Shown: positions 51,458 to 61,278, counted from the first letter of the stretch. The stretch: DNA of 64,000 nt from Neisseria animalis (GCF_900636515.1 NZ_LR134287.1:1798001-1862000); one strand, 5' to 3'. Notes: generated by a model not told the origin, from the sequence alone. A program made the numbers and translations.

Positions 51458-52754
51458 CTATGCCGTCTGCATTTTCGGCACGTTTGTACCATTTATCCCA
51501 AATCAGACGCGAATCAAAAAAGTAAGCGGAAAGCATCGTCAACACCACCACCAAACAAAAATACAGGGCGGCCTCGCCCGGCACGACACGGGCAAGATTG
51601 GTATGAAACGCGCTCATCAAAATAATAATCACAAAAATATCAATCATCGACCAGCGGCCGACCGATTCCGTCAATCGGTATATCACCGCCATCTTCGGCG
51701 CAGCCAGCGGCGGCCGGCATATCGAAGCCGAAGCAATCAATACCGCCATCGCCACAATCTTCAAAATCGGAATCAGAATACTGGCGCAAAAAATAATGGC
51801 CGCAATCAAATGATCTCCCTCTTTCCACATATACACAATACCATTAAAAATCGTATTGATTTCCAAAGCAGTAGGATTGGAAGAAATCATAATCGGCAGC
51901 AAATTTGCCGGCACATACAACACCGCCGCCGCAATCAGAAATGCCAGAGAAATGCCCAAACTCTTCGGCCTCCTGCGGTACAAATCCGCACCGCAAACAC
52001 CACATTCCTGCTCGTCTTTATCACGAAAATACAAACAACGGCTGCAACAGATTTTATTACCGTCTGCCGTCTGCACCACATCATAACCGCGCATACGGTG
52101 AATATGATAATACACCCAGTGCGGCGGCACCGACACCACCGTCCGCACCAACATCAAAGCCAACCCGAACATCAAATAAAAAGCCGGCCCGAACGACACA
52201 TCAGCCACCGCCGACAACTTAATATACGCCACCAAAGTCGAAATAAAAAACACATCGACCATAATCCAATGGCGCAGCCTCGCCAGTATTCTCGTCGCCC
52301 CAAACAAACCGGGCAACACCCTTCCCCGCACCAGCGCACCGTACACATACAAACACAACAACAAATAAAGCAACGGCGTACCGAAAGTCAGCACAAACAT
52401 CACCTCGGCAAGAAAACCAAAGTCCTGCAACACCAAAAGACGCATCATTTCCGGCAGCGACAAAATAGACACCACCCCGAACATCTCAACCGTTACAAAC
52501 ATCATGCTGTACACAAACGCCATCAGCACCAGCGAAGCCGACGCATACGCCAACGGCGCGGCAAACGGATGCTTTTCCACCTGCACGACTTCATGATTGC
52601 AAGTCGGACAATGCACCTCATTACCCTCTTCCAAGCGCGGAATATCCATACGGCTGCCGCAATCCGGGCAATCCACAACATGTGCAGGCAAAGCAGTACC
52701 GGCATACCCGCTCCGCTCCTGTCCGAAGCGGAAGCCGGTTTGGATAAACTTCAT
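51450..52754 (-). CDS. pqiA: Inner-membrane protein PqiA
   Basis: 434 residues with eight predicted helices in two repeats. Two zinc-ribbon motifs: CPDCGSRMDI..HCPTC near the N terminus and CCSRCLYF..CGVCGADL in the middle, as in E. coli PqiA. First gene of pqiABC, which moves lipids between membranes. The last residues (ENADGIDV) are encoded by a DUS (TGCAGACGGCAT), which also overlaps the pqiB start. Weak ribosome site at ATG 52754. Confidence 0.92.
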   Translation of the reverse strand: MKFIQTGFRFGQERSGYAGTALPAHVVDCPDCGSRMDIPRLEEGNEVHCPTCNHEVVQVEKHPFAAPLAYASASLVLMAFVYSMMFVTVEMFGVVSILSLPEMMRLLVLQDFGFLAEVMFVLTFGTPLLYLLLCLYVYGALVRGRVLPGLFGATRILARLRHWIMVDVFFISTLVAYIKLSAVADVSFGPAFYLMFGLALMLVRTVVSVPPHWVYYHIHRMRGYDVVQTADGNKICCSRCLYFRDKDEQECGVCGADLYRRRPKSLGISLAFLIAAAVLYVPANLLPIMISSNPTALEINTIFNGIVYMWKEGDHLIAAIIFCASILIPILKIVAMAVLIASASICRPPLAAPKMAVIYRLTESVGRWSMIDIFVIIILMSAFHTNLARVVPGEAALYFCLVVVLTMLSAYFFDSRLIWDKWYKRAENADGIDV

Positions 52755-52960
52755 ATCTAACCAAACATTTCCCCGCCCGCCGCCAAATCCGCAGCAAACG
52801 GATAACAAATATCAAATCAAGCGCGCCATTATAGAGCAAAACTTCCAAACCGTGAACCAAAGCCACCACAATGATAAGCAGATGAAAAGCCAAATAAAAA
52901 ATTTGAAAACAGCCCAAATCCCCCCGCCTGCCGCTACCCGCTTTTTGCCAAAATTAAAAC

Positions 52961-53005
52961 AAAAAAGGCCGTCTGCAAAATCCAATAGATTTTACAGACG
53001 GCCTT
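52961..53005 (-). terminator. DUS-type terminator of the IclR gene
   Basis: Minus strand: AAGGCCGTCTGTAAAATC and its near inverse, followed by a T-run after GGCC. One arm carries the GTCTGTAAA variant, so only one arm is a canonical uptake site. Confidence 0.8.
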
Positions 53006-53010
53006 GATAT

Positions 53011-53775
53011 TTATTCTTCCAACATACTGCCGATTTCCTGTGCCGCCTGCCGCATTTCCGGCAGGAATGCCAGCAAGTCTTCGAGCGATTTTCTGATAAT
53101 CGGGGAATGTACTATCAATCCGCCCAAGAAATTTCCTTTCCCGTCGGCAATCGGTACGGCGCACCCTACCAAACCGGCCACAAACTCCTGATCATCCGTG
53201 CCGTAGCCACATTTTTCGGTTTGCTTGATATCCGCCAGCAATGCCTGCGTATCGGTAAGCGTATTCTGCGTCAGACGTGTCAACGTCATGTTTTCAATCT
53301 GCCGTTTACGTTTGGCGGCATTGAGCGTGCTCAAATACAATTTGCCGCCTGCGGTGCAGTACAGCGGCACTTGTGTGCCGACGGGCAGGTAAACCTGAAG
53401 GGGCCAGTTGGTCTGTACGCGGTCGCTGTACACCATCGCATTGCCGTGCGGAATGCTGATGCCGCAAGTTTCACCGATTTTTGCCGACAAACCGTTTAAT
53501 ACCGCCTCCCGCTCCGCTTTGAAGCGTTTGTTCTGCCAGATGTTGATGCTCATGCGCTGGGCGCGGACACCGGGAACCAACCCGCCCTGCAAATCGGTCT
53601 GAATGAAGCCCTCTCCCTCCAAAAGTTGCAACAGGCGGTGCAAACTGGGTTTGGGAATGCCCAATTCCTGTATCAAATCATACGGCACAAGTGGGCGTTC
53701 TGCCTCTGCAACAGTTTCTAAAATTTCTAACACCCGCGTAATCGAAGATCCGCGTACGGATTCTGTTTCACTCAT
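53011..53775 (-). CDS. IclR family transcriptional regulator
   Basis: 254 residues: winged-helix N domain (ITRVLEILETVAEAERPLVPYDLIQELGIPKPSLHRLLQLLEGEGFI in part) and the IclR effector domain (GETCGISIPHGNAMVYSDRVQ, VPLYCTAGGKLYLS, GYGTDDQEFVAGLVGCAVPIAD). Divergent to a GntP permease and dehydrogenase genes, so most likely their regulator, sensing the imported acid. ATG 53775; TTG 53790 is possible. A dyad at 53975-53999 is a candidate site. Confidence 0.9.
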   Translation of the reverse strand: MSETESVRGSSITRVLEILETVAEAERPLVPYDLIQELGIPKPSLHRLLQLLEGEGFIQTDLQGGLVPGVRAQRMSINIWQNKRFKAEREAVLNGLSAKIGETCGISIPHGNAMVYSDRVQTNWPLQVYLPVGTQVPLYCTAGGKLYLSTLNAAKRKRQIENMTLTRLTQNTLTDTQALLADIKQTEKCGYGTDDQEFVAGLVGCAVPIADGKGNFLGGLIVHSPIIRKSLEDLLAFLPEMRQAAQEIGSMLEE

Positions 53776-53974
53776 AACAAACGGCTTCAAAGGTTGGCAA
53801 TACGGTATTTTAGGTCATTTTTCTGCCGTCATAAACTGCCGTTTCATTTCAAAATTCTCCCCTACGAGCAAATGCTCAACTTTTTTTATCAATAAAATCA
53901 ATTAATTAAATCTAAAATTTGGTTAGCTTTCCCGAATCAGGTTGAATGTTGTTTTTCTTTGTTATAAGTTTCAC

Positions 53975-53999
53975 AAAACGATACTTTTTGTATCGTTTT
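53975..53999. promoter_or_regulatory. Candidate IclR operator upstream of the GntP gene
   Basis: AAAACGATAC-TTTTT-GTATCGTTTT, 10-bp perfect arms with a 5-bp centre. A TTGAAT at 53942 and TATAAG at 53963 (spacer 15) could form the promoter; the dyad would then cover the transcription start. It lies 27 bp before the start codon. Confidence 0.5.
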
Positions 54000-54025
54000 A
54001 TAAAAATAACAAAGGAGGAAAGGAT

Positions 54026-55417
54026 ATGTTGAGTCTGACCGGTATTGTTTTGTCGCTCATCCTGCTGATGTTTCTGGCCTACCGCGGCCACAGCGTACTG
54101 ATTCTTGCGCCGGTACTGGCCATGCTGGCGGTATTGTTCAGTGCGCCGCCGAACGAACTTTTAGGTACGTATACGCAGGTGTTCATGCAGGGAATGGGCG
54201 GCTTTGCCGTCAAGTTTTTTCCGGTTTTTCTGCTGGGTGCGGTTTTCGGCAAGTTGATGGAAGATTCGGGAGCGGCGCATACGATTGCTTATGCCTTGGT
54301 GAAACGCTTGGGGCGGCAGCAGGCGTTGCTGGCGATTGCGCTTTCGTCGGCGATTCTGACCTACGGCGGTGTGTCGGTATTTGTGGTGACGTTTGCGGTG
54401 TTTCCGATTGCGGCGGCGTTGTTTCGTGAAATCGATATTCCAAAACGTTTGATTCCGGGTGCGATTGCTATCGGTTCGCTTACATTTACCATGACAGCGT
54501 TGCCCGGTTCGCCTGCGATTCAAAATGCGATTCCGATGCCTTATTTCCAAACCGATGCTTTCGCCGCGCCCGGGCTGGGACTGGTTGCTTCGCTGATTAT
54601 GTTTACCGGAGCGGTTTGGTGGATGAAAGGCCGTCTGAAGCGTGCTTTGGCGGCAGGCGAAGGCTACGGCGACCACCACGACAGCCACATCAAAGAGCAG
54701 GATTTCAAACACCTGCCGCCGCTGTGGGGAGCGGTTGCTCCGATTGTTTTGGTGATTTTTCTGAACTATGTGCTGACCAAATTCATGCTGCCTGCAATGG
54801 ATACGGCGTATCTGGCTGAAAAGAAATTCGGCGGCGTTTCGCTCAACTCGGTGGCGGGCTTGTGGGCGATTATCGCGGCATTGGCGGGAGGCTGTCTGTT
54901 ACTGGTGTTTGCCAACATGAAATATTGGCGCAATTTGAAAAAGTCGGTCAACGACGGTGCGATGGGTTCGCTGCTGCCGATTTTCAATACCGCTTCGGAG
55001 GTGGGCTACGGCACGGTTATTGCGACCTTGGCAGGTTTTGTGATTCTGCGTGATTTTCTTCTGGGGCTGTCGCCCGGCAATCCGCTGGTTTCCGAAGCCA
55101 TCGTCATCAATGTAATGGCGGGCATTACCGGCTCGGCTTCGGGCGGCATGAGCATTGCCTTGAGCGCAATGGGTGAAACCTATATGCAGTTGGCGGCACA
55201 ATTCGGCATTTCCCCCGAACTGATGCACCGCGTGGCCTCCATCGCTTCGGGCGGATTGGACGCACTGCCGCACAACGGCGCGGTGATTACCATGCTGACC
55301 ATCTGCGGGCTGACCCACAAAGAATCGTATCTGGATATTTTCGTGGTATGCGTCGTTGTGCCGCTGGCGGCTTTGGCTGCGGTGCTCGTACTGGGTACGG
55401 TATTCGGATCGTTTTAA
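54026..55417 (+). CDS. GntP family H+/organic-acid symporter
   Basis: 463 residues, about 12 membrane helices. GntP/DctM-like family features: YRGHSVLILAPVLAMLAVLF, GGVSVFVVTFAVFPIAAALF, TALPGSPAIQNAIPMPYFQTDAFAAPG and GITGSASGGMSIALSAMGETY. Known members carry gluconate, 3-hydroxybutyrate and similar acids. Strong AAAGGAGG ribosome site before ATG 54026. First gene of a four-gene set with fe-ADH, mmsA, mmsB, which points to a small hydroxy or semialdehyde acid as substrate. Confidence 0.9.
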   Translation: MLSLTGIVLSLILLMFLAYRGHSVLILAPVLAMLAVLFSAPPNELLGTYTQVFMQGMGGFAVKFFPVFLLGAVFGKLMEDSGAAHTIAYALVKRLGRQQALLAIALSSAILTYGGVSVFVVTFAVFPIAAALFREIDIPKRLIPGAIAIGSLTFTMTALPGSPAIQNAIPMPYFQTDAFAAPGLGLVASLIMFTGAVWWMKGRLKRALAAGEGYGDHHDSHIKEQDFKHLPPLWGAVAPIVLVIFLNYVLTKFMLPAMDTAYLAEKKFGGVSLNSVAGLWAIIAALAGGCLLLVFANMKYWRNLKKSVNDGAMGSLLPIFNTASEVGYGTVIATLAGFVILRDFLLGLSPGNPLVSEAIVINVMAGITGSASGGMSIALSAMGETYMQLAAQFGISPELMHRVASIASGGLDALPHNGAVITMLTICGLTHKESYLDIFVVCVVVPLAALAAVLVLGTVFGSF

Positions 55418-55494
55418 GCAGACATGCCGTCTGAAAACCGCTTTCTTTTTTCAGACAGCCTTTACAAACACCATAGCAGAAAAGGAGAAACATA

Positions 55495-56652
55495 ATGTCC
55501 GCACCGATTGTTTTACCCCGCCTCATGCACATCGGCAGAAACGCCTGCGGCAAAATACCCGAAACACTGGCCGCGCTCGGCTGCTCCAAGCCGCTCATCG
55601 TTACAGACAAAATGATGGTCCAACTCGGTTATACCGCCCGCATCACCGATATTCTTACCGCGTCCGGCATCACCGCCGACATTTACAGCGACACCGTGCC
55701 GGAACCGACCGACACGTCGATTGCCGGCGGCGTGGAAATGGTCGGGCGCGGCGATTACGACAGCGTGATTGCCTTAGGCGGCGGCAGCCCCATCGACAGT
55801 GCGAAAGCGATTGCGGTAATGGGCAAACACGGCGGCAGCATCCGCGACTACCGCTTCCCGCGCCAAGTCAACGAAGCGGGACTGCCGCTGATTGCCGTAC
55901 CGACTACTGCCGGAACGGGATCGGAATGCACCCGTTTCACCATCATCACCGACGAAGCGGCAAATGAAAAATTATTGTGCGTCGGTTTGGGATTTATGCC
56001 GGCCGCGGCAATCGTCGATTATACGCTGACCGTAAGCGTGCCGCCGCGTACCACCGCCGACACCGGCATCGACGCGCTCACCCATGCCATCGAAGCTTAT
56101 GTCAGCCGCAAAGCCAATCCGTTCAGCGACATGCAGGCACTCGCCGCCATGCGTTTGATCGGCCCCAACCTGCGCACGGTGTATCACGACGGCGGCAACG
56201 AAGCGGCTCGCGAAGCGATGATGCTGGGCTCCATGCTGGCAGGCATGGCGTTTTCCAATGCTTCGGTGGCTTTGGTACACGGCATGAGCCGCCCCGTCGG
56301 TGCGTTTTTCCATGTGCCGCACGGCCTGTCCAACGCCATGCTGCTGCCTGCCGTAACCGCCTATTCGATTCCCGCCGCCGAAAGCCGTTATGCCGACTGC
56401 GCCCGCGCTATCGGCGTTGCCCTGCCCGACGACGGCAACGACACCGCCAACCGCAAATTATTATCCGAGCTCGAAGCCCTCAACCGCGAATTGAACGTGC
56501 CGACCTTGGCGCAATTCGGTGTCAGACGCGAAGATTTCGATGCCGTTACCGATACGATGGCACAGCAGGCACTGGCTTCCGGTTCGCCCGCCAATAACCC
56601 GCGTATTCCCGAACACGAGGAAATCGCCGCACTTTACCGCCAACTGTGGTAA
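55495..56652 (+). CDS. Iron-containing (group III) alcohol dehydrogenase
   Basis: 385 residues. NAD-binding GGGSPIDSAKAIAVMGKHGG and VPTTAGTGSECTRFTII; metal ligands in TGIDALTHAIEAYVS (Asp, His), VHGMSRPVGAFFHVPHGLSNAMLLP (two His). Family oxidises or reduces short alcohols and hydroxy acids such as 3-hydroxypropionate, 4-hydroxybutyrate or 1,3-propanediol. Placed between the permease and mmsA, it may convert the imported hydroxy acid (or its alcohol) to the semialdehyde. AAGGAGAAAC ribosome site. Confidence 0.88.
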   Translation: MSAPIVLPRLMHIGRNACGKIPETLAALGCSKPLIVTDKMMVQLGYTARITDILTASGITADIYSDTVPEPTDTSIAGGVEMVGRGDYDSVIALGGGSPIDSAKAIAVMGKHGGSIRDYRFPRQVNEAGLPLIAVPTTAGTGSECTRFTIITDEAANEKLLCVGLGFMPAAAIVDYTLTVSVPPRTTADTGIDALTHAIEAYVSRKANPFSDMQALAAMRLIGPNLRTVYHDGGNEAAREAMMLGSMLAGMAFSNASVALVHGMSRPVGAFFHVPHGLSNAMLLPAVTAYSIPAAESRYADCARAIGVALPDDGNDTANRKLLSELEALNRELNVPTLAQFGVRREDFDAVTDTMAQQALASGSPANNPRIPEHEEIAALYRQLW

Positions 56653-56744
56653 GGCCGTCTGAAGTACCGGGGCGTTTTCAGACGGCATCAAACACCTTTC
56701 AAACAACGCGTTATGTTTGCAACGCTTAACCAAGGAGAAACATC

Positions 56745-58247
56745 ATGACCCAAACCATCGGCCACTTCATTAACGGCAGCATCATCGAAGACACCGCACG
56801 CACGCAAACCGTGTTCAACCCCTCTACCGGCGAAGCCGCAAGAAAAGTCGCACTGGCTTCTAAGACCACCGTCGAAGAAGCCGTTGCCGCCGCCCAAGCC
56901 GCCTTTCCGGCATGGCGCAACACCCCGCCCGCCAAACGCGCACGGATTATGTTCCGCTACAAAGAGCTGCTCGAGCAAAACCGTGAAAAAATCTGCCGGC
57001 TCATCGGCTCGGAACACGGCAAAATCGTACACGATGCGGCGGGCGAATTGCAGCGCGGCATTGAAAACGTCGAATTTGCCTGCGGCGCGCCCAACCTGCT
57101 TAAAGGCGAATACAGCAAAAACGTCGGCCCCGACATCGATTCTTGGAGCGACTTCCAGCCTTTGGGCGTAGTGGCGGGCATTACCCCTTTCAACTTTCCG
57201 GCAATGGTTCCTTTGTGGATGTTCCCGCTCGCCATCGTGTGCGGCAACACTTTTGTCTTGAAGCCGTCCGAACGCGATCCGAGTGCACCGCTGTTTTTGG
57301 CGCAGCTTTTAAAAGAAGCCGGCCTGCCCGACGGTGTAATGAATGTGGTCAACGGCGATAAAGAGGCGGTCGATACCCTCTTAACCGATCCGCGCGTGCA
57401 AGCCGTGAGCTTTGTCGGATCCACTCCGATTGCACGCTACATCTACGCCACCGCTACCGCCAACGGCAAACGCTGCCAAGCCTTGGGCGGCGCCAAAAAC
57501 CACGCCATCGTGATGCCCGATGCCGATTTGGATAACGTGGTCAATTCGCTCTTGGGCGCGGCTTTCGGCTCGTCGGGCGAACGCTGCATGGCTTTGTCGG
57601 TGGCCGTGGCGGTGGGTGACGAAACCGCCGACCGCATGATTGCCGGCATCAAAGAAGGCATGAAAACCATGAAAGTAGGTGCGTTTTCCGACGAAAGCAA
57701 CCATTTCGGCCCGCTGATTACCGCCGAACACAAAGCCAAAGTGGAAAGCTACATCGACAGCGCGGAACAACAAGGCGCAACGATTGTGGTGGACGGCCGC
57801 AATCCCGAAGTGCCGTCTGAACTTGCCAAAGGCTTTTACCTCGGCGGCACGCTCATCGACCGCGTTACACCCGAAATGACCAGTTATCAGGAAGAAATTT
57901 TCGGCCCCGTACTGCAAGTGGTGCGCGTCAAAACCATGCAGGAAGCGATGGAGCTGATTAACCGTCACATCTACGGCAACGGCACCTGCATCTACACCCG
58001 CGACGGCGAAGCAGCACGCTATTTTGCCGACAACATTCCCGTAGGCATGGTCGGCATCAACATCCCGCTGCCCGTCCCCGTTTCCTATCACAGCTTCGGC
58101 GGCTGGAAACAGTCGGCATTCGGCGATTTGGGCGCATACGGCCCCGACGGCGTGCGCTTTTACACCCGCCGCAAAACCGTTACCCAACGCTGGCCGACTT
58201 CAGAAGTACGCGAAGGAGCAGTATTCTCCATGCCGACTTTAGGCTGA
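56745..58247 (+). CDS. mmsA: CoA-acylating methylmalonate-semialdehyde dehydrogenase
   Basis: 500 residues; converts (methyl)malonate semialdehyde, CoA and NAD+ to propionyl-CoA or acetyl-CoA plus CO2. ALDH fold with ITPFNFPAMVPLWMFPLA, ALGGAKNHAIVMPDAD, the catalytic Cys in FGSSGERCMALSVAVAVG, and the MmsA-specific GINIPLPVPVSYHSFGGWKQSAFGD. Unlike common ALDHs it lacks the general-base Glu before the Cys loop (GGAKNH), typical of MmsA. Follows the Fe-ADH by 92 bp with an inverted classical DUS pair. Confidence 0.94.
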   Translation: MTQTIGHFINGSIIEDTARTQTVFNPSTGEAARKVALASKTTVEEAVAAAQAAFPAWRNTPPAKRARIMFRYKELLEQNREKICRLIGSEHGKIVHDAAGELQRGIENVEFACGAPNLLKGEYSKNVGPDIDSWSDFQPLGVVAGITPFNFPAMVPLWMFPLAIVCGNTFVLKPSERDPSAPLFLAQLLKEAGLPDGVMNVVNGDKEAVDTLLTDPRVQAVSFVGSTPIARYIYATATANGKRCQALGGAKNHAIVMPDADLDNVVNSLLGAAFGSSGERCMALSVAVAVGDETADRMIAGIKEGMKTMKVGAFSDESNHFGPLITAEHKAKVESYIDSAEQQGATIVVDGRNPEVPSELAKGFYLGGTLIDRVTPEMTSYQEEIFGPVLQVVRVKTMQEAMELINRHIYGNGTCIYTRDGEAARYFADNIPVGMVGINIPLPVPVSYHSFGGWKQSAFGDLGAYGPDGVRFYTRRKTVTQRWPTSEVREGAVFSMPTLG

Positions 58248-58374
58248 GTGAAACAGCGGACAAGTTTTGGTTTTACACACAGATACAGCTAAAAAGTAAA
58301 TCCATAGCCGGCCTTCAAACAAAACAGGCCGTCTGCAAAACTTTCAGACGGCCTCCGGCCAAAGGAGGAACACA

Positions 58375-59274
58375 ATGAGCATTCAAAACATCCTGTTTGT
58401 CGGTTTGGGCAATATGGGTGCGCCGATGGCCGCCAACCTGCTCAAAAAAGGCTACGCCTTACAGGTATCCGATCTCAACCCTGATGCAGTATCCGCCTTA
58501 ACCAAACAAGGCGCACTATATGCCGCCGATTTGACACAAGCCGCCGCCCAAGCTGATGCCGTCATCACCATGCTGCCGGCAGGCAAGCATGTCAAAAGCG
58601 TTTATCTCGGTGAAAACGGCTTGTTCGGCCGTCTGAAACCCGACACCCTCGTCATCGACTGCAGCACCATCGCCGCCGATGATGCAAGGGAACTCGCCGC
58701 CGAAGCACAGGCACACCGTTTGCGTTTTTTAGAAGCACCCGTATCCGGCGGCATCAGCGGCGCGGCGGCAGGTACATTGAGCTTTATGATTGGCGGCAGC
58801 GGGGCCGATTTTCAGACGGCCAAGCCGCTGCTTGAAAGCATGGGCAAAAACATCTTCCATGCGGGCGGCAGCGGTGCGGGTCAAACCGCCAAAATCTGCA
58901 ACAACATGCTTTTAAGCATCTTAATGACCGGCACCGCCGAAGCACTCGCCTTGGGCATCAAAAACGGCCTCGACCCCAAAGTATTGTCCGGCATTATGGC
59001 CGCCAGCTCGGGCGGCAACTGGGTACTTGACCGCTACAACCCCTATCCCGGCGTAATACCCGAAAGCCCCGCCTCCAAAGGCTACCGCAACGGCTTCATG
59101 TCCGCACTCATGCTCAAAGACCTCGACCTCGCTCTCGACAACGCCCGAACCGTCGGCTTAGCCGCACCAATGGGCGAAAACGCCCGCGCCTTGTACCTCA
59201 ACATGAAAGCCCGAGGCCTGCTCGACTCAGACTTTTCGGCGGTAATGAAACTTTACACGGATATAGTCAAGTAA
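58375..59274 (+). CDS. mmsB: 3-hydroxyisobutyrate dehydrogenase family (MmsB)
   Basis: 299 residues, beta-hydroxyacid dehydrogenase. NAD motif VGLGNMGAPMAANLLKKGY, substrate motif APVSGGISGAAAGTL, catalytic Lys in GAGQTAKICNNML, and the HIBADH-type loop DRYNPYPGVIPESPASKGYRNGF. Oxidises 3-hydroxyisobutyrate or related acids to the semialdehyde used by mmsA. AAAGGAGGAAC ribosome site. Gap of 127 bp to mmsA holds a -TGCAAA DUS paired with a classical one. Confidence 0.92.
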   Translation: MSIQNILFVGLGNMGAPMAANLLKKGYALQVSDLNPDAVSALTKQGALYAADLTQAAAQADAVITMLPAGKHVKSVYLGENGLFGRLKPDTLVIDCSTIAADDARELAAEAQAHRLRFLEAPVSGGISGAAAGTLSFMIGGSGADFQTAKPLLESMGKNIFHAGGSGAGQTAKICNNMLLSILMTGTAEALALGIKNGLDPKVLSGIMAASSGGNWVLDRYNPYPGVIPESPASKGYRNGFMSALMLKDLDLALDNARTVGLAAPMGENARALYLNMKARGLLDSDFSAVMKLYTDIVK

Positions 59275-59411
59275 CGCAAAATGAGATAAAGCAGCAAAGC
59301 CGCAGAGCTTACAGACAGTACAGGAAAGCGGACTTGCTGCTTCAGCAGTTTGGCTTCCTCTTTAAACAAGAGAGAGCAACGCGGTCTCATTCTGTGTTAA
59401 ACAACTATGAA
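59275..59411 (+). repeat. Long-form, degenerate CREE-like element
   Basis: AATGAGATAAAGCAGCAAAG, GACTTGCTGCTTCAGCAGTT, AGAGAGCAACGCGG and TCTCATTCTG, ending AACAACTATG. The best preserved of the long forms: CTGCTTCAGCAG is a perfect dyad like the internal insert of long Correia elements. Confidence 0.55.
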
Positions 59412-59517
59412 AGAATAGTTTTCACCACAAGCACTCCGAAACTTTTCGTATTCAGACCACTTGTGATTTGTTATTCACCGCAACAGAACTCCCGAACAAC
59501 CCGACTGACATCATCAC

Positions 59518-59624
59518 TATAGTCGAATAAAATAAGAATGAGACAAGGCAGCGAAGCCGCAGACAGTACATATAGTACGGCAAGGCAAAGCAACGCTGTA
59601 TCATTCTTATTTTAAATGACTATA
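59518..59624 (+). mobile_element. CREE-like MITE, copy 8
   Basis: 107 bp; standard ends, core with CATATAGTAC in place of CACATAGTAC. About 105 bp right of a long-form relative. Confidence 0.85.
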
Positions 59625-59635
59625 AAATTTCAGTG

Positions 59636-59681
59636 AAAAAGGCCGTCTGCAAAACCCGATGGATTTTACAGACGGCCTTTT
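59636..59681 (-). terminator. DUS-type terminator downstream of purH
   Basis: AAAAAGGCCGTCTGCAAAAC and the inverse GTTTTACAGACGGCC variant; A-run on the minus 3' side becomes a T-run for purH. Also able to serve from the plus side. Confidence 0.75.
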
Positions 59682-59697
59682 ACTTCAAACCATTATT

Positions 59698-61278
59698 TTA
59701 ATGGCGGAAATGGCGGATACCGGTTACCACCATCGCCATGCCGTGTTCGTCCGCGGCGGCGAACACTTCCTCGTCGCGCATCGAACCTGCGGGGTGGATA
59801 ATCGCTTTGATGCCTTGTTCCGCAATCACATCAATGCCGTCGCGGAACGGGAAGAATGCGTCAGAGGCGGCACACGCGCCGTGCAAATCCAGATTCGCAT
59901 CTTGTGCTTTGCGGGCGGCGATGCGGGTGGAATCCACGCGGCTCATCTGACCTGCGCCGATGCCGTAGGTCTGGCCGCCTTTGCCGAATACGATGGCGTT
60001 GGATTTCACGAATTTCGCCACGTTCCACACAAACATCAGGTCCTGCCATTCCTGCTCGGTCGGTTGGCGTTTGGACACTACTTTCAAATCCTCGCGGCGG
60101 ATTTGGTGGATGTCGGGCGTTTGTACCAGCAGCCCGCCGCCGACGCGTTTCAATTCGAAGCGGTTGGCACCGGCCGAGAGCGGCACTTCCAACACGCGCA
60201 CGTTTTTCTTGGCGGCGGCGATTTCCAAGGCTTCGACGGTAAACGACGGTGCCATCAATACTTCCATAAACTGGTTGTCGGTGATTTGTTTCACCGTTTC
60301 GCCGTCCACTTCGCGGTTAAAGGCGATGATGCCGCCGAACGCGCTGGTGGTGTCGGTGGCGTAGGCCAGTTTGTAGGCGGTCAACGTGTCGGCAGCCACG
60401 GCCGCGCCGCACGGATTGGCGTGTTTCACAATCACGCAGGCGGGCTGGTCGAAGGATTTGACCGCTTCCCAAGCCGCATCGGAATCGGCGATGTTGTTGT
60501 AAGACAATTCCTTGCCCTGCAATTGTTTGTACGCGCTCAAGCTGCCCGCCGCCGGATAAATGTCGCGGTAAAACGCGGCTTGTTGGTGCGGGTTTTCGCC
60601 GTAGCGCATATCCTGCACTTTTACCCAGCTTTGGTTGAACTGGCTCGGGAACGGGTTGACCTCCGGCTCGCCCGCCAGTTTTTCGTCTGACAGGGAAGTC
60701 AGATAATTGGAAATCATGCCGTCGTATTGGGCGGTGTGGCTGAAGGCTTTGCGCGAGAGGTTGAAACGGGTTTTGTCGCTCAATGCGCCGGCGTTGCTTT
60801 CCAGCTCGGCGGCAACAGCCGGAAAGTCGGCGGTATCGGTGACGATGGCGACGTGTTTCCAGTTTTTCGCGGCGGACCGCACCATGGTCGGGCCGCCGAT
60901 GTCGATGTTTTCAATTGCGTCTTCCAAAGTGCAGCCGGGTTTGGCGATGGTGGCGGCAAACGGATAGAGGTTGACGGCGACCAAATCGATGTTGCCGATT
61001 TCGTATTCTTCCATTTTGGCAACGTGTTCGCTCAAATCGCGGCGCCCCAGGATACCGCCGTGGATTTTCGGGTGCAGCGTTTTCACGCGGCCGTCGAGCA
61101 TTTCGGGAAAGCCGGTGTAATCAGCCACTTCGATAACGGGCACGCCCGCATCGGCCAGCAGTTTGGCGGTGCCGCCGGTAGACAAAATCTCAACGCCCAG
61201 CTTGTGTAAGGTTTGGGCAAACTCAACCACGCCGGTTTTGTCGGAGAGGCTGATGAGGGCACGTTTTACGGTTGCCAT
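59698..61278 (-). CDS. purH: Bifunctional AICAR transformylase / IMP cyclohydrolase
   Basis: 526 residues; last two steps of IMP synthesis. N-terminal cyclohydrolase ([41 protein letters not shown] in part, then [10 protein letters not shown]) and C-terminal transformylase ([26 protein letters not shown] with Lys-His, [13 protein letters not shown]). AAAGGAAACCAA precedes the ATG at 61278. Stands alone, with a terminator. Confidence 0.97.
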   Translation of the reverse strand: MATVKRALISLSDKTGVVEFAQTLHKLGVEILSTGGTAKLLADAGVPVIEVADYTGFPEMLDGRVKTLHPKIHGGILGRRDLSEHVAKMEEYEIGNIDLVAVNLYPFAATIAKPGCTLEDAIENIDIGGPTMVRSAAKNWKHVAIVTDTADFPAVAAELESNAGALSDKTRFNLSRKAFSHTAQYDGMISNYLTSLSDEKLAGEPEVNPFPSQFNQSWVKVQDMRYGENPHQQAAFYRDIYPAAGSLSAYKQLQGKELSYNNIADSDAAWEAVKSFDQPACVIVKHANPCGAAVAADTLTAYKLAYATDTTSAFGGIIAFNREVDGETVKQITDNQFMEVLMAPSFTVEALEIAAAKKNVRVLEVPLSAGANRFELKRVGGGLLVQTPDIHQIRREDLKVVSKRQPTEQEWQDLMFVWNVAKFVKSNAIVFGKGGQTYGIGAGQMSRVDSTRIAARKAQDANLDLHGACAASDAFFPFRDGIDVIAEQGIKAIIHPAGSMRDEEVFAAADEHGMAMVVTGIRHFRH

